From positions 310,001 through 374,000 of the forward strand of contig NZ_RJPK01000001.1 of NCBI RefSeq assembly GCF_003943415.1: DNA of 64,000 bases, given 5' to 3'. Below, one piece after another: positions 60,209-64,000 of the stretch. Made by a program: the position numbers and the translations under genes. Origin of the DNA: Streptococcus oralis (GTDB lineage: Bacteria; Bacillota; Bacilli; Lactobacillales; Streptococcaceae). The notes under the pieces were generated by a model. That model was not told where the DNA came from. It did no database searches and saw nothing but the letters and a program-made list of their open reading frames with translations. How positions within the stretch are numbered: the stretch's first letter is position 1; each line of letters begins with the position of its first letter.

Positions 60209-62107
60209 ATGGAAGTGTTAAATTATTTTACAGGTAAATTTAGTGAATCTGAATTAAAGAATCATTTTGACTCGTTGGACGAAAATAAACTGAAATCCGA
60301 ACTTGAAATCTTTATTAATCAATATTTAGAGTTATCTGAAGAAGAACAATTAAAATATGCAGACAAGGTTCTGTATGTTTGTATGAATTTAATAGAAAAA
60401 ATAGGTAAGATCGCAGCAAAAAATATATTAGTTACACTAAATAAAATATTATTAAATAATGTCCAGTCATTTAATTGGTTTGAAAATTTTGAATATTTAT
60501 ATATTTTGTATAGATATTTATTTTTAACAAAGGAATATGAAGAATATTCTATATTGTTTGAAAATGATAGTTATTTCTTTAAAATCCGTGATTTAATATT
60601 AAAAGAAAATCTAGAGGATGGAAAAAAACTTATTTCGACCATACTTTCAGTTTTTGTTGTATTATTTGAAAAAGATAGTTTGCCAGAAGAAAGAAGAAAC
60701 TATTTTAAGAAGGAATTAGAATCATTCATTGGCTTTATATTTAAAGATCATGATTTTAAAGATAATGATTTTAAAGACATTTTATATTGGTATTTTGAAT
60801 TAGATGAGCTTGTTTCAATTTTTCAATTTGAGCACTTAAAGATAATAAATGACTATTTTATGGAGAATCCTCAAGCTGAAGATATTGATGACTATCTAGA
60901 TTTTGTGTTAAGACACTTTGATGATGTAATTGAAGATTCGATTGATGTTGTTCGAAAGATAGCAGAAGAAAATGATTCGGATATAATTCGCAACCAAGCT
61001 ATTAAGTTAATTGAGAAGTATAATCATGATATTTTGAATGAGAAAAGTGATTCAGAATTTATCCTGTCATTTGATGCTAATCAACTTTTAGAACAAGCGG
61101 ATAAGATTATATACTATATACGTTCTAAATTAACTGTTGATGCTACAGAGTTAAAAGAAATTGGTTCCTTTGGACATTATACTAAGATTGACACATTAAC
61201 AAATCATCTTATAAAAGCTGACTGGAAAAATGACAATAAAAATGAAAATGATTCTAAAGAAAAATCTCCCTTTTTACGACTGACTAATCTAAAACAGTTA
61301 AATGATCCGATGGAAGGAAGAGTAATATATGATTATTTGGGTATAGATAATACGTTTTTCAAACAATATCAAACTTCCAATGTTTTTATATCTTCTCTAA
61401 CCACGGTATCTGATAGTTTACCTATGTGGAAGGAATATGCAGATTCATCTCAAGGTGCCTTCCTTGAATATGATCTGTCTTATCTTGAAGATATTGTTGC
61501 TCATAAATCAATAGAGTTTGTTAAAGTTCATTATTTAGATTTAATGTCAGAAAATAAAGACGAAACAGAGGTTGGTAAATTTCTTCATAATTTAAAACAA
61601 ATTTTTGAAAAATTACAGGAGCTGGAAGCTGAAAAAGAATTAATAGATTTTGCTGAGAAATTAAAGAAGATTTCTTACCTTTTCAAAGTTAAAGACTATG
61701 AGTATGAAATGGAGTATCGTATTTTAATTAATTTAGATGATACAGCGATACAAAATATTATTAATAGAGATGCTAATGATTCATCAAATGAGAAATACTT
61801 GAAGAAAGAAGAAATTGGGTTAGAAGTTTTTGATAAAGTTAACCATAATGATTTTAGCTTGAAGAAGGAAGAAATTGGATTAGAGATTTTTGATAAGGTT
61901 AACTATAAAGATTTTAGGAAGTATATCGTATTAAGTCCAAAAGATAAAGGTAGATATGATTTATTTGTATACATCAATTTACTTCCCTTGAAATACTCAA
62001 AAGTTATTCTAGGTCCAAAGGTTACGGATGCAGACTATATTGCTCCTTATCTCAAACTTGCCAATCCTGATATAGAGATAGAAAGTTCGAAAATTCCTTA
62101 TCGTTGA
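60209..62107 (+). CDS. DUF2971 domain protein with N-terminal helical region
   Basis: A 632-residue protein. The first half (about 1-310) is helical and acidic and not recognised. The second half has DUF2971 features: FLRLTNLKQLNDPMEG, VFISSLTTVSDSLPMWKEYA and GAFLEYDL, then KDYEYEMEYRILI. DUF2971 proteins occur in accessory and defence-associated regions, with no settled activity. Residues about 531-570 are an imperfect duplication (LKKEEIGLEVFDKVN and LKKEEIGLEIFDKVN). AGAAGGAG precedes the ATG. It directly follows the uvrB remnant. Confidence 0.7.
   Translation: MEVLNYFTGKFSESELKNHFDSLDENKLKSELEIFINQYLELSEEEQLKYADKVLYVCMNLIEKIGKIAAKNILVTLNKILLNNVQSFNWFENFEYLYILYRYLFLTKEYEEYSILFENDSYFFKIRDLILKENLEDGKKLISTILSVFVVLFEKDSLPEERRNYFKKELESFIGFIFKDHDFKDNDFKDILYWYFELDELVSIFQFEHLKIINDYFMENPQAEDIDDYLDFVLRHFDDVIEDSIDVVRKIAEENDSDIIRNQAIKLIEKYNHDILNEKSDSEFILSFDANQLLEQADKIIYYIRSKLTVDATELKEIGSFGHYTKIDTLTNHLIKADWKNDNKNENDSKEKSPFLRLTNLKQLNDPMEGRVIYDYLGIDNTFFKQYQTSNVFISSLTTVSDSLPMWKEYADSSQGAFLEYDLSYLEDIVAHKSIEFVKVHYLDLMSENKDETEVGKFLHNLKQIFEKLQELEAEKELIDFAEKLKKISYLFKVKDYEYEMEYRILINLDDTAIQNIINRDANDSSNEKYLKKEEIGLEVFDKVNHNDFSLKKEEIGLEIFDKVNYKDFRKYIVLSPKDKGRYDLFVYINLLPLKYSKVILGPKVTDADYIAPYLKLANPDIEIESSKIPYR
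61801..61920 (+). repeat. 60-bp tandem duplication inside the DUF2971 gene
   Basis: 61801-61860 and 61861-61920 are about 87% identical and in frame (20 codons each). Confidence 0.9.
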
Positions 62108-62170
62108 GTTGAGAAAAAATTAAAGCTTCAAAGAAATTATAATCTTTTTATTAATAAGGAGAATCTAGTA

Positions 62171-63034
62171 ATGAAAAAATGGTTACTTTTAATTTTCTGT
62201 ATTATAAATATTGTCCCTTTATTCTTTATTCTACGTTTTGCCTTCCTTATCTTTACAACAACTTATGATATTTTTCCTGAAGCAAATCAAGCGGAAGTAG
62301 AGACAGCAGTAAGAAGAACCCTTGATTTGTATGGTTTTAAAGGAGATATGAAGGTTACGAAGTTTTCTAGAGATAAATGGACTTCTGAAAAATACAAAAT
62401 TGAATACGATTATAGTGAAGAGGTTGATGGAAGTAGAGTCACTGTGAGTCATGCCTTGTTTTATCGTCCAAAGTCCTCAAAATACAATCCCCAAAAGACT
62501 GATGAAGAACTAGCCTATGATGGGACTACGAAAACCATGTTACAAGAATTTTCAGACATGGCTCATAAACTACTCAACCAGCATCCTGTCAGTGTTTCTA
62601 ACAAAGAAAAGGTAGAGAGTTTTTTTAAGCAATATGAAAATCCAAATCTAGAATATGTGAACAGTTACTGGAGTGTCGATACTGAATCTGAAAATATCCA
62701 AGACTATTATGCCCTCATTGAAAAGAACCGTAAGGAAGGAAAAGCTTTTCAAGGTTTGTATGATATTCCTATTGATGAATTCTTGGAAAAAGAAATGATT
62801 AAAGGATACATCATCTATCGCGATACTGTTTTAGAAGAGGGTGAGAAAGATTATTTTGATAGTGAAGGCGGACTGACAGGATTTATTTCAAATGGGATAG
62901 ATAATGCCGAGTTGCCAGATGCCTTTTATGAGGTTTCTTACTACTATGGTGCTAAAGGATATCGTTCAGGTAGTAGTGTTTCTTTAAAAGTTCAAAACCA
63001 TAAGATGCTCTATTATGGAAGTAATTTTAACTAA
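62171..63034 (+). CDS. Hypothetical membrane-anchored extracellular protein
   Basis: 287 residues. One N-terminal hydrophobic helix (about 4-30) without a lipobox, then a soluble acidic domain rich in Tyr, Asp and Glu, with a C-terminal part FYEVSYYYGAKGYRSGSSVS. I do not recognise the family; the topology suggests a surface-exposed, membrane-anchored protein. AAGGAG lies upstream of the ATG. Confidence 0.6.
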   Translation: MKKWLLLIFCIINIVPLFFILRFAFLIFTTTYDIFPEANQAEVETAVRRTLDLYGFKGDMKVTKFSRDKWTSEKYKIEYDYSEEVDGSRVTVSHALFYRPKSSKYNPQKTDEELAYDGTTKTMLQEFSDMAHKLLNQHPVSVSNKEKVESFFKQYENPNLEYVNSYWSVDTESENIQDYYALIEKNRKEGKAFQGLYDIPIDEFLEKEMIKGYIIYRDTVLEEGEKDYFDSEGGLTGFISNGIDNAELPDAFYEVSYYYGAKGYRSGSSVSLKVQNHKMLYYGSNFN

Positions 63035-63139
63035 AAATTTTATATGTAATAATTTGTGTTAAAATAATAGACGAGATAATTTAAAAGTGATGGATATTAG
63101 TCATTAGTTAGTAGTTTGAATTTAAAGGAGAAATAAATA

Positions 63140-63682
63140 GTGAAAAAATCGAGTACTTTTAACAAGCTTATTTATACTGTCCTATATTCCTTACTGATAG
63201 CATTTGTTATCGCTCATTTCATATTATGGTCATTTGGTTTATCATTTACTCCGATTATTTGGAATATTTGGATCTTTCTTCTAATTTTTACTCTATTTAT
63301 TCGCTTTTTGAAGTCCTTTGCAATTCTTGATCTTCTATTTGGGATATTTGGACTGAAATTTATTCCCATAGCGTGGAATACAAGGCTTTTTGTTCCAATT
63401 ATCCTCTCTATTTCGCATATTTTTATTTACTTTTTAAAGGGGAAATATCGCTTCCTTGAAGGAGTGCGCAGTGCGATTTGTAGTTTTTATATTTGGTTAT
63501 TTGTAATTGTCGTCTTCGCTTTTATTCCAAATCCTCCTGTTCCAATCACTATTGATTATGAAGTTAGGGAACAAGAAATTGTCATAACAAAAGGATATTT
63601 GCTTCATGATGTATACTATTATCATGAGCTGATTAATCCCTTTATCATGAAATCTGACATCAAGTCTGAAAAAATTCTATAA
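63140..63682 (+). CDS. Hypothetical membrane protein
   Basis: 180 residues with about four hydrophobic helices (about 10-35, 38-60, 80-98 and 113-133) and a C-terminal extracellular or cytoplasmic tail (about 135-180). Starts with GTG after AAAGGAG. Family not recognised. It is the last gene before the Nudix gene. Confidence 0.55.
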   Translation: MKKSSTFNKLIYTVLYSLLIAFVIAHFILWSFGLSFTPIIWNIWIFLLIFTLFIRFLKSFAILDLLFGIFGLKFIPIAWNTRLFVPIILSISHIFIYFLKGKYRFLEGVRSAICSFYIWLFVIVVFAFIPNPPVPITIDYEVREQEIVITKGYLLHDVYYYHELINPFIMKSDIKSEKIL

Positions 63683-63705
63683 TAAATTAGAAAGTGAGTA
63701 AATTT

Positions 63706-64000
63706 ATGTCCCGTGCCCAAGCAACTATTTTAACCAACATCTGTCTAATCGAAGATCTAGAAAATAAGCGAGTAGTCATGCAATATCGCTCTCCTGAAGA
63801 GAATCGCTGGTCTGGTTATGCCTTTCCTGGAGGTCATGTTGAGAATGGCGAGGCTTTTGCCGAGTCAGTTATCCGTGAAATCTACGAAGAAACAGGTCTG
63901 ACCATTCAGAATCCCCAACTGGTTGGTATTAAAAATTGGCCTCTAGATACAGGTGAACGCTACATCGTCTTTTGTTACAAAGCGACAGAGTTTACTGGAA
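63706..64000 (+). CDS. mutX: Nudix hydrolase, MutT/MutX-like (partial)
   Basis: The first 98 codons are in the window and the frame is open at the edge. The Nudix box GGHVENGEAFAESVIREIYEE and TGL follow the exact G-x5-E-x7-REU-x-EE-x-G-U pattern (about residues 42-66). The preceding YAFPGGH is typical of MutX/8-oxo-dGTP-type hydrolases, and a MutX-like gene near uvrB is usual in this group. Confidence 0.8.
   Translation, partial: MSRAQATILTNICLIEDLENKRVVMQYRSPEENRWSGYAFPGGHVENGEAFAESVIREIYEETGLTIQNPQLVGIKNWPLDTGERYIVFCYKATEFTG

Overview
The window is a chromosomal segment of a low-GC Gram-positive bacterium, almost certainly a mitis-group Streptococcus (S. mitis / S. oralis / S. infantis / S. 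pneumoniae relatives). The case rests on the streptococcal F1Fo-ATPase operon that begins with the c-subunit gene, the run glmU - nudix - macP - mtnN - rocS (two of these are division or segregation proteins typical of pneumococcus and its relatives), the guaA / gntR divergon, extended -10 promoters (TGnTATAAT), and AGGAGG-type ribosome binding sites with many GTG/TTG starts. No rRNA or tRNA gene was recognised.

Layout. 1-4900: tail of ffh, then a Bce-type antimicrobial-peptide sensing and export operon on the minus strand. 5300-10550: a methyltransferase, guaA, a GntR regulator, a U32 protease-family protein and a CHY zinc-finger protein. 10680-17117: the complete ATP synthase operon. 17119-33990: housekeeping genes, including a lactonase, an AI-2E family permease, a TPR protein, a polar amino-acid ABC importer, lysS, a phosphatase, ybaK, a DUF368 protein, a GH25 muramidase, glmU-nudix-macP-mtnN-rocS, an exonuclease, a GDPD and ebfC.

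34060-48490 is an accessory island. It opens with a broken tyrosine integrase and about 1 kb of ORF-less AT-rich DNA. A full type III-B (Cmr) CRISPR-Cas operon follows: cas6, cmr1, cas10/cmr2, cmr3, cmr4, cmr5, cmr6. Next come a decayed ancillary gene, a DEDDh-family nuclease, a 5'-truncated cas1, CRISPR array 1, a divergent CorA-like membrane protein, a 20-codon stub of cas2, and CRISPR array 2. The Cas10 has no HD nuclease domain but keeps its GGDD cyclase motif. Its partners, a CorA-like two-TM membrane protein and a DEDD nuclease, are the combination known from type III-B systems that signal with SAM-AMP. The predicted order of events is target RNA binding by the Cmr complex, nucleotide messenger synthesis by Cas10, opening or disruption of the membrane through CorA, and messenger removal by the DEDD enzyme. 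Spacer acquisition is probably dead in cis because both adaptation genes are truncated. Both arrays keep intact leaders and promoters, so immunity from existing spacers should still work.

48600-58841 returns to core genes: two Cof-type HAD phosphatases, ftsY, zwf, a glutamine-type ABC importer with a fused binding-protein/permease, a CPBP protease and uvrB. 58880-63700 is a second, smaller variable block between uvrB and a MutT/Nudix gene. It carries a membrane acyltransferase, a duplicated 3' end of uvrB, a DUF2971 protein with an internal 60-bp tandem duplication, and two unrecognised membrane-associated proteins. The window ends inside the Nudix gene.
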